This document shows positions 25,305 through 34,440 of a stretch of 64,000 nucleotides of DNA, piece after piece; the first letter of the stretch is position 1, and every line of letters begins with the position of its first letter. Location of the stretch: positions 1 to 64,000 of the forward strand of contig NZ_ATUR01000008.1 in NCBI RefSeq assembly GCF_000420305.1, written 5' to 3'. Source of the DNA: Novosphingopyxis baekryungensis DSM 16222. Its GTDB lineage: Bacteria > Pseudomonadota > Alphaproteobacteria > Sphingomonadales > Sphingomonadaceae. Position numbers and translations under genes: made by a program. Below the pieces are notes generated by a model that saw nothing but the letters and a program-made list of their open reading frames with translations, did not search any database and was not told the DNA's origin.

Positions 25305-26840
25305 CTACTCGTCGCCGTAATCATCCTCGTAATAATCGCCCGCCAGGTCGCTGAATTTGGTGATTTCCGCCTGGAAGTGGAGCGGCACGTTGCCGGTGGA
25401 GCCGTGGCGTTGTTTAGCGACGATCAGCGTGGCGCGGTTGACGAGTTGCTGGTGGCGTTCTTCCCATTGCGCCCATTTTTCGACCACGTCGGGCGGGCTC
25501 GATCCGTCCTGATTGGGGGCATCGGGGCGCAGCGCGTCGTGATAATATTCGGCGCGGAAGATGAACAATACGATATCGGCGTCCTGCTCGATCGAGCCGG
25601 ATTCGCGCAGGTCCGACAGCTGCGGGCGCTTGTCCTCGCGCTGCTCCACCGCGCGGCTGAGCTGGGATAGCGCCAGCACGGGCACGCTGAGTTCCTTGGC
25701 CAGCATCTTGAGGCCGCGGCTGATCTCCGAAATTTCGTTCACGCGGTTGTCCTGCGCGCGGCCTGATCCCTGCAGGAGCTGGAGATAATCGACGATGATC
25801 AGGCCGATGCCGTGGCGGCGCTGCAGCCGCCGGGCGCGGGCGCGCAGGCCCGCGATGGTGAGGCCGGCGGTATCGTCTATATAGAGCGGCAGATCCTGCA
25901 GATCGCGGCTGGCGCGGGACAGCTCGCGAAACTCCTCGCGGCTGATCTTGCCCATGCGCAGATGCTCGGACGAGATGCCGGACTGTTCGGCCAGGATACG
26001 CGTGGCCAGCTGGTCGGCGGACATTTCCAGGCTGAAAAAGGCGACCTTCGCGCCGACCGACTGCGCCGGTTCGATGCCGTCCGCCATATCGCGCATATAG
26101 CGCGCCGCCGCGTTGAACGCGAAGTTGGTGGCCAGCGCGGTCTTGCCCATGCCGGGACGTCCGGCCAGAATGGTGAGATCGGACGCGTGCAGGCCGCCGA
26201 TCTTGCGGTTGATGGTGTCGAGGCCGGTGGTGGTGCCGGACAGATTGCCGCCCGCCTGCAGCGCGCGCTCGACCAGCCGGATCGCTTCGGTCGATGCGGT
26301 CAGAAAGTCGGTCGCCTGCCCGCTCTCGCTCTCGCCTTCGGACACCTTGTAGAGCGCGCTTTCAGCGTCCTCGATCTGCTGCTTGGGATCGATGCTCTCG
26401 CTGGTGTCGAGCGCGTTTTCCACCAGATGCCGCCCGACCGAGACCAGCTCGCGCAGCAGCGCCAGGTCGTAGATCTGCTCGGCGAAATTGCGCGCGCCGA
26501 TCAGGCCGATATTGCTTTCGGTCAGGCGCACCAGATAGCCGGTGCCGCCCACTTCCTTCAGCGCCTCGTCCTGTTCGAAAAAGGGTTTCAGCGTGACCGG
26601 GGTGACGACCATGTTGCGATCGAGCAATTTGAGCACCTGGCCATAGATGCGGCCATGCAGCGGCTCGAAGAAATGATGCACCTGCAGCTTGGTCTGCACA
26701 TCCTCGGCCACGCGATTGTCGAGCAATAGCGCGCCCAGAAGAGCGGCCTCCGCCTCGATATTATGGGGCAGGCGCGTGGGGCCATCGCCGCCGTCGCCAT
26801 CCAAAGCCCCGTCGCTCACCAATCTGATTGCTTCTGCCAT
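25305..26840 (-). CDS. dnaB: Replicative DNA helicase DnaB
   Basis: Hexameric 5'-3' helicase of the replication fork. The start at 26840 (MAEAIRLV) gives 511 residues. ATGs at 26867 and 26954 would add a segment unlike the family. The N-terminal primase-binding domain begins LPHNIEAEAALLGALLLDN. Walker A GRPGMGKTALA is near residue 226, and the RecA-like core contains LIIVDYLQLLQG and LRESGSIEQDADIVLFIFR. The C-terminus is acidic. It is divergent from the UPF0262 gene. No intein or insertion is visible. Confidence 0.97.
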   Translation of the reverse strand: MAEAIRLVSDGALDGDGGDGPTRLPHNIEAEAALLGALLLDNRVAEDVQTKLQVHHFFEPLHGRIYGQVLKLLDRNMVVTPVTLKPFFEQDEALKEVGGTGYLVRLTESNIGLIGARNFAEQIYDLALLRELVSVGRHLVENALDTSESIDPKQQIEDAESALYKVSEGESESGQATDFLTASTEAIRLVERALQAGGNLSGTTTGLDTINRKIGGLHASDLTILAGRPGMGKTALATNFAFNAAARYMRDMADGIEPAQSVGAKVAFFSLEMSADQLATRILAEQSGISSEHLRMGKISREEFRELSRASRDLQDLPLYIDDTAGLTIAGLRARARRLQRRHGIGLIIVDYLQLLQGSGRAQDNRVNEISEISRGLKMLAKELSVPVLALSQLSRAVEQREDKRPQLSDLRESGSIEQDADIVLFIFRAEYYHDALRPDAPNQDGSSPPDVVEKWAQWEERHQQLVNRATLIVAKQRHGSTGNVPLHFQAEITKFSDLAGDYYEDDYGDE

Positions 26841-26972
26841 CCGCCCCTGATGAACCAGCGGTGCCATGGCTGACAAGCGCGCAGCCGAGATTCGCTGTGG
26901 AACGATCTGTGGATGATCGTGGATAAAGATTAGCGCTTGTCCTGACGCGTCCATCTTCTAACTGTGACGGCC

Positions 26973-27455
26973 ATGGCCGATCCGCGCATCATCAAGGTCG
27001 AGCTCGACGAGGCGACCATTCTGTGGCGCAATGCCGATATCGAGCAGGAACGCCGCATCGCGATCTTCGATCTGATCGAGGAGAATCATTTTGCGCCCTG
27101 CCGCGATTATCCGGATGGCTATGCCGGGCCGTTCCAGCTGCATCTGTCCGTCAATGAAGGCCGGCTGGTGCTGGATATCCGCGACAAGGATGGCGCGCCG
27201 CTGGAGACGCTGATCCTGGCGCTGGGCCGCTTCCGCCGCCCGATCCGCGATTATTTCGCCATCTGCGACAGCTATTATCAGGCGATCCGCAAGGCCACCG
27301 CGCAGGAGATCGAGACCATCGATATGGCGCGGCGCGGCGTGCATAATGAGGCGGCCGAATTGCTCAAGGACCGGCTGGAGGGCAAGGTGGATGTCGATTT
27401 CGCCACCGCAAGGCGGCTGTTCACTTTGATCTGCGTTCTGCATATCAGGGGCTGA
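26973..27455 (+). CDS. UPF0262 family protein
   Basis: 160 residues from the ATG at 26973; a GTG at 26964 in frame would add three residues. Conserved features of UPF0262 are visible: IIKVELDE near the N-terminus, ERRIAIFDLIEENHF (about 27-41), LGRFRRPIRDYF and the C-terminal FATARRLFTLICVLHIR. This alphaproteobacterial family has no known function. It is divergent from dnaB with about 130 bp between the starts, and a GH25-like gene follows 68 bp downstream. Confidence 0.9.
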   Translation: MADPRIIKVELDEATILWRNADIEQERRIAIFDLIEENHFAPCRDYPDGYAGPFQLHLSVNEGRLVLDIRDKDGAPLETLILALGRFRRPIRDYFAICDSYYQAIRKATAQEIETIDMARRGVHNEAAELLKDRLEGKVDVDFATARRLFTLICVLHIRG

Positions 27456-27523
27456 CGGCAGGCGGCGATGGCCGGCTGGACGGCAGAACCATCTTCCACC
27501 CAATAAGGATCAGGGGAATTTCA

Positions 27524-28210
27524 TTGACGCGACCGCGCGGCAAATTGCTGGTGATTGTCCTGTTTCTGCTTGTGCTGGGCGCGGCCACGCTAGGGGCGTG
27601 GCTGCTTGCCGCGCATTGGGCGCCGCCGCGCGGCGACTATCCGGTGCAGGGCGTCTATCTGGATTCGCACGAAGAACGCGCCACCTGGCCCACCATGCAT
27701 GCCACGGGCGTGGATTTTGCCTATCTGCTGGCCACCACCGGCAGCGATGCGCGCGATCCCGACTTTCAGCGCCGCCTGGCCGCCGCGCAGAATGCCAATG
27801 TCCGCGTGGGCGCGGTGCACCGGTTCGATCTGTGCCGGCTGGCCGGTGATCAGGCGGGCAATTTCATCACCAATGTGCCGCGCGATCCGGCGATGCTGCC
27901 CCCGGTGATCGAGATGCGCTTTCTCGACAGCTGCAAGGACCGGCCCGGCCGCGCGCTCCTGCTCAGCGAATTGTCCACGCTGATCGCGCAGATCGAAGGG
28001 CATGCGGGCAAGCCGGCGATCATCAAGCTGAGCCCGGATTTCGAAGCGCTGTACGATCTCAGCCCGATCATCAATCGCACCATCTGGCTCAACAGGAATT
28101 TCTTTCCGCCTGATTATGCGGCAAGGCCCTTTGTCATGTGGACAGCGAACGAGAGCAGAACCATCAACGGTCTCGAAGGGCCCGGCCAATGGGTTGTGGT
28201 GCAGCCATGA
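27524..28210 (+). CDS. GH25 (lysozyme-like) family protein with altered catalytic residues
   Basis: Protein of 228 residues starting at a TTG, 6 bases after the ribosome site GGGGA at 27513-27517. An N-terminal membrane anchor or signal (about 8-30) is followed by a GH25 barrel recognisable by ATGVDFAYLLATTGSDARDPDF and NVRVGAVHRFDLC. The expected first acid (GxDxS) is replaced in GVYLDS, and the DxE pair before the barrel end reads VIEMR instead of VxDxE. The molecule may therefore not hydrolyse peptidoglycan. Its stop overlaps the cdd start by 4 bases (ATGA at 28207-28210). Confidence 0.75.
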   Translation: MTRPRGKLLVIVLFLLVLGAATLGAWLLAAHWAPPRGDYPVQGVYLDSHEERATWPTMHATGVDFAYLLATTGSDARDPDFQRRLAAAQNANVRVGAVHRFDLCRLAGDQAGNFITNVPRDPAMLPPVIEMRFLDSCKDRPGRALLLSELSTLIAQIEGHAGKPAIIKLSPDFEALYDLSPIINRTIWLNRNFFPPDYAARPFVMWTANESRTINGLEGPGQWVVVQP

Positions 28211-28671
28211 GCGGCGATTATTCCGGGCTGGATCTGGCGCTGGTGATCGAGGCGCGCAAGGCCATGGCCAATGCCTATGCGCCCTATAGCCGCTTTGCCG
28301 TGGGCGCGGCGGTGGAGCTGGACAATGGCACCATCGTGCGCGGCTGCAATCTGGAAAATGCCAGCTATGGCCTGGCGCTGTGCGCGGAGGCCGGCGCGCT
28401 CAGCACCGTCAACGCGCATGGCGGCTTCGCCCGCATCCGCGCCATCGCCATTGCCGGCGGGCCGATGGATGCGGACCCGAACATGCCCAGCGCCATCGTG
28501 ACGCCCTGCGGCCGCTGCCGCCAGCTGATCCGCGAAGCCCGCGATGTGGGCCGGGACCGGGGCCAGGCCGACATCCGCATCATCTGCGCCGGCGCACATG
28601 GCCAGGACCACCGCGTCTATTCCATCGATACGCTGTTGCCCGACGCCTTCGGGCCGGCCAATCTGACATAG
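28207..28671 (+). CDS. cdd: Cytidine deaminase
   Basis: Zinc enzyme of 154 residues that deaminates (deoxy)cytidine in pyrimidine salvage. The start at 28207 overlaps the previous stop; an in-frame ATG at 28138 lies inside the GH25 gene. Zinc and catalytic residues: C59 and E61 in LCAEAGA, C101 and C104 in TPCGRCRQ. Most homologues have CAERxA, so the Arg next to the catalytic Glu is Ala here. The length is about 20 residues more than the shortest tetrameric enzymes because of a longer C-terminal part. dcd follows 10 bp downstream, so the two cytosine deaminases are co-transcribed. Confidence 0.92.
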   Translation: MSGDYSGLDLALVIEARKAMANAYAPYSRFAVGAAVELDNGTIVRGCNLENASYGLALCAEAGALSTVNAHGGFARIRAIAIAGGPMDADPNMPSAIVTPCGRCRQLIREARDVGRDRGQADIRIICAGAHGQDHRVYSIDTLLPDAFGPANLT

Positions 28672-28681
28672 GAGGCCATAG

Positions 28682-29236
28682 ATGAGCATACTCTCCGACA
28701 TCTGGATTCGCGAGCAGGCGCAGCAGCACGCCATGATCGAGCCGTTCGTGGAGGCGCAGCGGCGCGATGGGTGCATCAGCTACGGGCTCAGCTCCTATGG
28801 CTATGACGCGCGCGTGGCCGACGAGTTCAAGATCTTCACCAATGTCGACAGCGCCGTGGTCGACCCGAAGAATTTCGATTCCAACAGCTTCGTCGATCGC
28901 AAGACCGATTGCTGTATCATCCCGCCCAACAGTTTCGCCCTCGCCCGCACGGTGGAATATTTCCGCGTGCCGCGCGATGTGCTGGTGATCTGCCTGGGCA
29001 AATCCACCTATGCGCGCTGCGGCATCATCGTGAACGTCACCCCGCTGGAGCCGGGCTGGGAGGGGCATGTCACGCTGGAATTTTCCAACACCACCCCGCT
29101 GCCCGCGCGCGTCTACGCCAATGAAGGGGCCTGCCAGTTCCTGTTCCTGAAGGGCGAGCAGCCCTGCGAGACCAGCTATGCCGACCGGGCGGGCAAATAT
29201 ATGGGCCAGCGCGGCGTCACTCTGCCCAGATTATAG
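28682..29236 (+). CDS. dcd: dCTP deaminase
   Basis: Protein of 184 residues of the trimeric dUTPase/dCTP deaminase fold that converts dCTP to dUTP, the first step toward thymidylate. Diagnostic blocks are [12 protein letters not shown] (about 22-33), [20 protein letters not shown] (about 102-121) and [26 protein letters not shown] at 28671-28676 lies just upstream. Gene order cdd-dcd gives a small pyrimidine salvage cluster. Confidence 0.97.
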   Translation: MSILSDIWIREQAQQHAMIEPFVEAQRRDGCISYGLSSYGYDARVADEFKIFTNVDSAVVDPKNFDSNSFVDRKTDCCIIPPNSFALARTVEYFRVPRDVLVICLGKSTYARCGIIVNVTPLEPGWEGHVTLEFSNTTPLPARVYANEGACQFLFLKGEQPCETSYADRAGKYMGQRGVTLPRL

Positions 29237-29285
29237 CGGCGGCAGCGCCAGGAGCCTTCGCCCGGCGGCGCGCATGAAAGGGCGC

Positions 29286-29349
29286 GACTCGCCCGTTTGC
29301 GCGGGTTTACATCTTATTAACCTTTTGCATTCATATCTTGCATGGTTAA
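29286..29349 (+). promoter_or_regulatory. Candidate CtrA box and GANTC site upstream of ctrA
   Basis: TTTA-N7-TTAAC at 29306-29321 deviates by one base from the CtrA consensus TTAA-N7-TTAAC. A further TTAA half site lies at 29346-29349. GACTC at 29286-29290 is a CcrM (GANTC) methylation site. In Caulobacter, ctrA transcription depends on both autoregulation and the methylation state of its promoter, so this layout is suggestive. A promoter -10 is not assigned. Confidence 0.5.
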
Positions 29350-29419
29350 TGATGTTGGTAAGCGCCCGGATATTGGGAGAGGCGCATGCGGACAGAGTGT
29401 TTCACAAGGGGCGACCTTC

Positions 29420-30127
29420 ATGCGTGTACTTCTGATCGAAGACGAACCGACCACCGCCAAGGCCATCGAAATGATGCTCGCGACGGAAGGGTTCAACGTC
29501 TACATCACCGATCTGGGCGAGGAAGGCCTCGATCTCGGCAAGCTATATGATTACGACATCATCTGCCTGGACCTCAACCTGCCGGATATGCACGGCTATG
29601 ATGTGCTCAAGAAACTGCGCGTCGCCAAGGTGCAGACGCCGGTATTGATCCTGTCGGGCATCAGCGAGATGGATTCCAAGGTGCGCAGCTTCGGCTTCGG
29701 CGCCGACGACTATGTCACCAAGCCGTTCCACCGCGAAGAGCTGATCGCCCGCATTCATGCCGTCGTGCGCCGTTCCAAGGGCCATTCCCAGTCGGTCATC
29801 CGCACCGGCAAGCTGGCCGTCAATCTGGACGCCAAGACCGTCGAAGTGGACGGCAACCGCGTGCACCTGACCGGCAAGGAATATGCGATGCTGGAGCTGC
29901 TGTCGCTCCGCAAGGGCACCACGCTGACCAAGGAAATGTTCCTCAACCATCTCTATGGCGGGATGGACGAGCCCGAGCTCAAGATCATCGACGTCTTCAT
30001 CTGCAAGCTGCGCAAGAAGCTCAGCCTGGCCTGCGCCGGTGAAAACTATATCGAGACCGTCTGGGGCCGCGGCTATGTGCTGCGCGATATCGATGAGGAC
30101 GGCCAGGAACGCTCCAACGCCGCCTGA
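29420..30127 (+). CDS. ctrA: Cell cycle response regulator CtrA
   Basis: 235-residue OmpR-type regulator from the ATG at 29420; 26 more residues from an ATG at 29342 are unlikely. Receiver domain with acidic pocket IEDE, phospho-acceptor D51 in CLDLNLPD, and KPF (K103 region). The winged-helix DNA-binding domain covers about 130-225 ([32 protein letters not shown]). The C-terminus ends in Ala-Ala, as in Caulobacter, where it is the ClpXP recognition tag. It controls division and flagellar genes in alphaproteobacteria; in sphingomonads it is not always essential. Upstream sites suggest autoregulation. Confidence 0.95.
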   Translation: MRVLLIEDEPTTAKAIEMMLATEGFNVYITDLGEEGLDLGKLYDYDIICLDLNLPDMHGYDVLKKLRVAKVQTPVLILSGISEMDSKVRSFGFGADDYVTKPFHREELIARIHAVVRRSKGHSQSVIRTGKLAVNLDAKTVEVDGNRVHLTGKEYAMLELLSLRKGTTLTKEMFLNHLYGGMDEPELKIIDVFICKLRKKLSLACAGENYIETVWGRGYVLRDIDEDGQERSNAA

Positions 30128-30165
30128 GCCAAGTCAGCACCGACAATCTGATCCGCTGACCGTGT

Positions 30166-30181
30166 AGCGCCAGCTGGCGCT
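30166..30181. terminator. 16-bp perfect palindrome in the convergent gap ctrA/phosphatase
   Basis: AGCGCCAGCTGGCGCT lies between the stops of ctrA (30127) and the minus-strand phosphatase gene (30190). It could fold in either transcript as an 8-bp stem. No T tract follows, so it is at best a non-canonical bidirectional terminator. Confidence 0.4.
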
Positions 30182-30189
30182 GCGCCCCC

Positions 30190-30972
30190 TTATGCCGCTT
30201 GTAAAACGTCCGCGGTATCCACGAACCAGCGTTCGGTGCCTTCGAGCGCCACCGCCGTCAGCAAGCCGCTCGACCAGGCCCCGGTATCCACGCCGATCCG
30301 GTGCGGCCGCTCCTCCACCGCTTCGGTGACCGTGTGGCCATGCACGACCATCTTGCCCAAATACCGGTCATGATGGAGAAACTCGTCGCGAATCCAGCGC
30401 AGATGCCGCTGTTTCTGTTCTTCCATGGGCACGCCGGGTTTCACGCCGGCATGCACGAAGACATAATCCCCGATCGTCAGCTGATCGTCGAACCGCCCCA
30501 GAAAATCGATATGGCTTTGCGGCACCAGCGACGGCATGCGCTCTGCCAGTTGCAGGCTGTCGCATTCGATCAGTTCCTTTTCAGGCAAGCCATAGCTCAG
30601 CATGGTTTCGCCGCCGCCGATGCGATAGAAAAAGCGCGCGGTTTCCCGGCACGGATCTTTCAGCGCCTCCAGAAACACTTCCTCATGATTGCCCATCAGG
30701 AAGCGCACATCCCTGCCCGATTGCTCCAGCTCCATTGCGCGCTCGATCACCTGACAGGAACCCGGTCCGCGATCGATGAGATCGCCGAGCAGGATCAGCG
30801 TGGTCTCCGCAGGCGCGCGTGCGCCATCGTCCGCCGCGATCTTCTCCAGCAGATGATCGAACAGATCGGCCCGGCCATGAATATCGCCGACCGCGTAAAC
30901 GCGCTGTCCTTCCGGGATGGCCGGCGGCGCTGCGCGCGACAAGCCAGCCGTTCGTTTGAGAAACTTCAACAT
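30190..30972 (-). CDS. Calcineurin-like serine/threonine phosphoesterase
   Basis: Protein of 260 residues with the full PPP-family motif set: GDIHGRADLFD (about 29-39), GDLIDRGPGS (about 62-71), GNHEEVF (about 94-100) and the later HAGV and HGHT metal ligands. It resembles bacterial PrpA/PphA-type Ser/Thr phosphatases and ApaH-like diadenosine tetraphosphatases. The two cannot be separated by eye, and the length fits the former. The gene stands alone and is convergent with ctrA. Confidence 0.88.
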   Translation of the reverse strand: MLKFLKRTAGLSRAAPPAIPEGQRVYAVGDIHGRADLFDHLLEKIAADDGARAPAETTLILLGDLIDRGPGSCQVIERAMELEQSGRDVRFLMGNHEEVFLEALKDPCRETARFFYRIGGGETMLSYGLPEKELIECDSLQLAERMPSLVPQSHIDFLGRFDDQLTIGDYVFVHAGVKPGVPMEEQKQRHLRWIRDEFLHHDRYLGKMVVHGHTVTEAVEERPHRIGVDTGAWSSGLLTAVALEGTERWFVDTADVLQAA

Positions 30973-31081
30973 TATATATAACTTCAGATTGCTGTTCGCG
31001 GCCTATCTCGCATCGGACGGCTGAACTCAAGCTTGACCGGAACGAGGCCGGACAAGCGAACGGCCCCGTTTCGGTTGAAGG

Positions 31082-32257
31082 TTACTCTACGGCAAAGCTG
31101 AGGCCGGCGCGCTCTTCCAGCCGATCCGCAAGCGCGCTGCCGAACAGCGCGCCGGGCGTCCACACGCCGCCTTTCCGGCCTGCCTGCGTTTCGGCGAGCA
31201 TGATCGCGGTTTCCGAAATCATGCGGCTGGTCGATCCGTAACCGGGATCACGATCGCCCTTCACGGCAAAACGAACCGCGCGGCCATCGGGATATTCGCC
31301 GATGAACAGCAGGTCGTAAAAGCCATTGTCGCGCTCCTCCTTGCTTGGCCCTTCGCCCGGCTTCGGGCCTTTGTCATTGGCCAGCGGATTGGCCTTGGCC
31401 AGCATTTCTGCCGCCTGCTTGCCCATCTCGCCGGGGCTGGTCACCACCATTTCATCATAGGTAAAGTCGGTGCCATAATCATGGCCGAGCAGATAATTGG
31501 TGCGGTGCACATTCTTCGTATTGATGGCCGCCATCACGAACGGCGCGACCCAGCTGTCCAGCGCGTCGTCGATATGCGGCACCAGTCCCTTGGGCTGCTC
31601 CGGCCCGTCGAAACCGGGCGCGAGCGAAAAGGGGTTGGTCAGCAGCTTGATGACATTGGGGTCCCTGGCCGCCGCGGCCATGGTGGCCTTCAGGCTGGCC
31701 GCGGTGCCGCCGGAAAAGCCGCCTTCCATCGCACGCACACGGCCCTTCACGCGCGGCGCAGGCGCGCCATGCTGGGCGCGCGCCGCCTTTTGCAGCAGCA
31801 GCACACCGAGATCGAACGGGATCGAATCGAATCCGCAGGAAAAGGTAATGCGTGCACCGGTGCGCGCCGCCGTCTGCGCGTGCAGATCGATCTGCTGCCG
31901 CATCCAGGCCGGTTCGCCGCACAGATCGCAATAATCCGTTCCGGTTTCCGCGCAGGCCGCCACCAGCGCGTCGCCATGCAGCTGATAGGGACCCACCGTG
32001 GTCAGCACCACCTTGGTGCGATCGCACATCGCCTTGAGCGACGCCGGGTCGGATGCGTCGGCGGTGATCAACGGCGTATCGGCGGGCGCGCCAATCTCAT
32101 CGCGCACCTGTTCCAGCTTGGAAAGATTGCGGCCCGCCATGGCCCATGTCAGGCCATCCTCGCCATGCGCCTGGGCCAGATATTCGGCCACCAGCCGGCC
32201 GGTAAAGCCGCTGGCGCCATAGACCACGATATCGAATTCTGGGGCAGTCATGCTCAT
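31082..32257 (-). CDS. Saccharopine dehydrogenase-like (trans-acting enoyl reductase family) protein
   Basis: Protein of 391 residues with an N-terminal Rossmann fold, DIVVYGASGFTGRLVAEYLA (about 9-28), and the family block TTVGPYQLHGDALVAACAETG. FSCGFDSIPFDLGVLLL is typical of saccharopine dehydrogenase NADP-binding relatives, which include mycobacterial trans-acting enoyl reductases. The substrate is unknown; lipid or quinone-related reduction is possible. It overlaps the preceding DoxX gene by 4 bases, so they form a two-gene operon. Confidence 0.87.
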   Translation of the reverse strand: MSMTAPEFDIVVYGASGFTGRLVAEYLAQAHGEDGLTWAMAGRNLSKLEQVRDEIGAPADTPLITADASDPASLKAMCDRTKVVLTTVGPYQLHGDALVAACAETGTDYCDLCGEPAWMRQQIDLHAQTAARTGARITFSCGFDSIPFDLGVLLLQKAARAQHGAPAPRVKGRVRAMEGGFSGGTAASLKATMAAAARDPNVIKLLTNPFSLAPGFDGPEQPKGLVPHIDDALDSWVAPFVMAAINTKNVHRTNYLLGHDYGTDFTYDEMVVTSPGEMGKQAAEMLAKANPLANDKGPKPGEGPSKEERDNGFYDLLFIGEYPDGRAVRFAVKGDRDPGYGSTSRMISETAIMLAETQAGRKGGVWTPGALFGSALADRLEERAGLSFAVE

Positions 32258-32745
32258 TCTCCCGGCCGTGTGGCCACATCAAATTCACCATTTTTCAGCG
32301 CCGTTTCACGCGCGCGCCGCTCGGCGATTTCCCTCTCGCGCAGCTCGCGCTCCCGGTCTCGCTTGCCGCGCATCCGGTCCAGCCCATGCGCGACATTGCC
32401 GTAGGAAAAGACCATGATCAGGCCGCCCGCCACCGCAAGATTTTTGAGGAACATCGCCTGCTGAATCGGATCGCCCCAGGCATTGTGGAACACCAGCCCG
32501 GTGATGATGCAGAAGCCCGCCAGCAGGATGGCGCTCAGCCGCGTGAACAGCCCCAACAGCAGGCACAGCCCCAGCACGACCTCGAACGTGGCGGCAGGTA
32601 CGGCAAGACCTGCAGGCAGGCCGGTCGACTGAATATATTGGTCGGTCCCGGCCAGATCCAGGAATTTGCCCAGACCCGCCAGAATGAACAAGGGGGAAAT
32701 CAATATGCGCGCGATCAGCGCGGCGAATTTGCTGATGAAGTGCAT
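32254..32745 (-). CDS. DoxX family membrane protein
   Basis: Protein of 163 residues with four hydrophobic segments. The DoxX core is visible as LISPLFILAGLGKFLD near residues 15-30, FEVVLGLCLLLGLFTRLSAI around 54-73 and HNAWGDPIQQAMFLKNLAVAGGLI around 89-112. A highly charged tail of Arg and Glu (about 128-160) follows. DoxX proteins are inner-membrane proteins linked to redox and sulfur metabolism without a fixed activity. It is the upstream member of the pair with the saccharopine dehydrogenase-like gene. Confidence 0.87.
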   Translation of the reverse strand: MHFISKFAALIARILISPLFILAGLGKFLDLAGTDQYIQSTGLPAGLAVPAATFEVVLGLCLLLGLFTRLSAILLAGFCIITGLVFHNAWGDPIQQAMFLKNLAVAGGLIMVFSYGNVAHGLDRMRGKRDRERELREREIAERRARETALKNGEFDVATRPGE

Positions 32746-32941
32746 GGCCCGGCTCCTACTCCCTGCGCAGGACGCTGCCTAACGCCGCCCCTGCCCATTG
32801 CGGAGCGCATGGTGCGGCTTTGGGTTCCATTGCGCAAGCGTGACGATTTTTGCCCGGCATGCCTGCGCCGCACTGCGGGCCATTGTTAATTGCACCATAC
32901 CGCGCATATGAAAGGACAGATCATGAAGGAGAGACAAGACC

Positions 32942-34360
32942 ATGCGCGAACATCTGAAACAGTTCATCGACGGGCAATGGGTGGAGAGCGAGGGCGGCCA
33001 GCGTCATGAGGTGATCAACCCCGCCACCGAAGAGGCCGTGACCGCCATCACGCTGGGCACCAAGGCCGATGTCGACAAGGCGGTCAAGGCCGCGCGCAAG
33101 GCGTTCGCCAGCTTCTCCCAGACCAGCCCGGCAGAGCGGATGGAGCTACTCGCCCGGATCGCCGAGGAATATAAGAAGCGCATGGGCGACATGGCGCAGG
33201 CGATAAGCGAGGAGATGGGCGCACCGATCAGCTTCGCCACTGCCGCGCAGGCGCCGGCAGGCCTCGGCCATTTCCTCTCCGCCGCCAAGGCACTGAAGGA
33301 TTTCAGTTTCGAGGAGGAGATCGGCAAGGCGCGCGTGCTGCATGAACCGATCGGCGTGGTCGGCCTCGTCACGCCGTGGAACTGGCCGGTCAACCAGATC
33401 AACGCCAAGGTTGCCCCCTGTATTGCGGCCGGCAACACCATGGTGTTGAAACCGTCCGAAGAATGCCCGTCCAACGCCGTCATTCTGGCCGAGATCATGG
33501 AAGCGGCGGGCGTGCCGGCGGGCGTGTTCAATCTGGTGCAGGGCGATGGCCCCGGCGTGGGCGAAGCCATTTCGTCGCATCCCGATATCGACATGGTGAG
33601 CTTCACCGGATCGACCCGCGCGGGCATTGCAGTGGCCACCGCCGCCGCGCCCACGGTGAAGCGTGTGCATCAGGAACTGGGCGGCAAGGCCCCCAATCTG
33701 GTGCTGCACGGCGCCAAGCTGGACGAGGTGCTGCCCCCCACGGTGCAGGGCATTCTGGCCAATAGCGGCCAAAGCTGCATCGCGCCCACACGCCTTCTGG
33801 TGCATGAAAGCCAGAAGGATGACGCGGACGCCTTCCTGAAAGGCATGTTCGGCCAGGTGCAGGTCGGCAGCCCTGCAGACGAGGGCATGCATATCGGCCC
33901 CGTCGTCAACAAGGCGCAATATGACAAGATCCAGGAGCTGATCGAGAGCGCGATCGAGGAAGGCGCGACCTTGCTGGCCGGTGGCCCCGGCCTGCCCGAA
34001 GGCGTCAATCGCGGCTATTATGTGCGCCCCACCGTGTTCAGCGACGTGACGCCGGAGATGCGCATCTTCAAGGAAGAGACGTTCGGCCCCGTCGCCACGC
34101 TGACCAGCTATGCCAGCGATGAAGAGGCGGTGACGCTGGCCAATGATACCCAATATGGCCTGTCGGCCACCATCTCCGGCGATCCCGAACAGGCCCGCCC
34201 GATCGCCAGCCAGCTGCGCGCCGGGCTGGTCACCATCAACAGCTGGGGACCGGACAGCAACGCGCCCTTCGGCGGATACAAACAGTCCGGCAATGGCCGC
34301 GAATATGGCAAATATGGCCTGCGCGACTTCATGGAAGTGAAAACGGTGGTGGGAAGCTGA
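32942..34360 (+). CDS. NAD(P)-dependent aldehyde dehydrogenase
   Basis: Protein of 472 residues of the ALDH superfamily. Motifs: PWNWPVNQI (about 140-148), the cofactor loop SFTGSTRAGIAV, the Glu in HQELGGKAPNLV (about 244-255) and the catalytic Cys in NSGQSCIAPTRLL (about 275-287). The C-terminal PFGGYKQSGNGREYG is usual. An AAGGAG lies 11 bases before the start. The substrate class cannot be deduced. It is monocistronic, divergent from the DoxX pair, and followed by the aromatic amino acid leader region. Confidence 0.93.
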   Translation: MREHLKQFIDGQWVESEGGQRHEVINPATEEAVTAITLGTKADVDKAVKAARKAFASFSQTSPAERMELLARIAEEYKKRMGDMAQAISEEMGAPISFATAAQAPAGLGHFLSAAKALKDFSFEEEIGKARVLHEPIGVVGLVTPWNWPVNQINAKVAPCIAAGNTMVLKPSEECPSNAVILAEIMEAAGVPAGVFNLVQGDGPGVGEAISSHPDIDMVSFTGSTRAGIAVATAAAPTVKRVHQELGGKAPNLVLHGAKLDEVLPPTVQGILANSGQSCIAPTRLLVHESQKDDADAFLKGMFGQVQVGSPADEGMHIGPVVNKAQYDKIQELIESAIEEGATLLAGGPGLPEGVNRGYYVRPTVFSDVTPEMRIFKEETFGPVATLTSYASDEEAVTLANDTQYGLSATISGDPEQARPIASQLRAGLVTINSWGPDSNAPFGGYKQSGNGREYGKYGLRDFMEVKTVVGS

Positions 34361-34440
34361 CCGCAGCCACCACGCAATAATATTTCAAATACGGCACCGC
34401 CAACGCATGGGTTGACATGCGCGGGCGGTGCTGCCACCCA

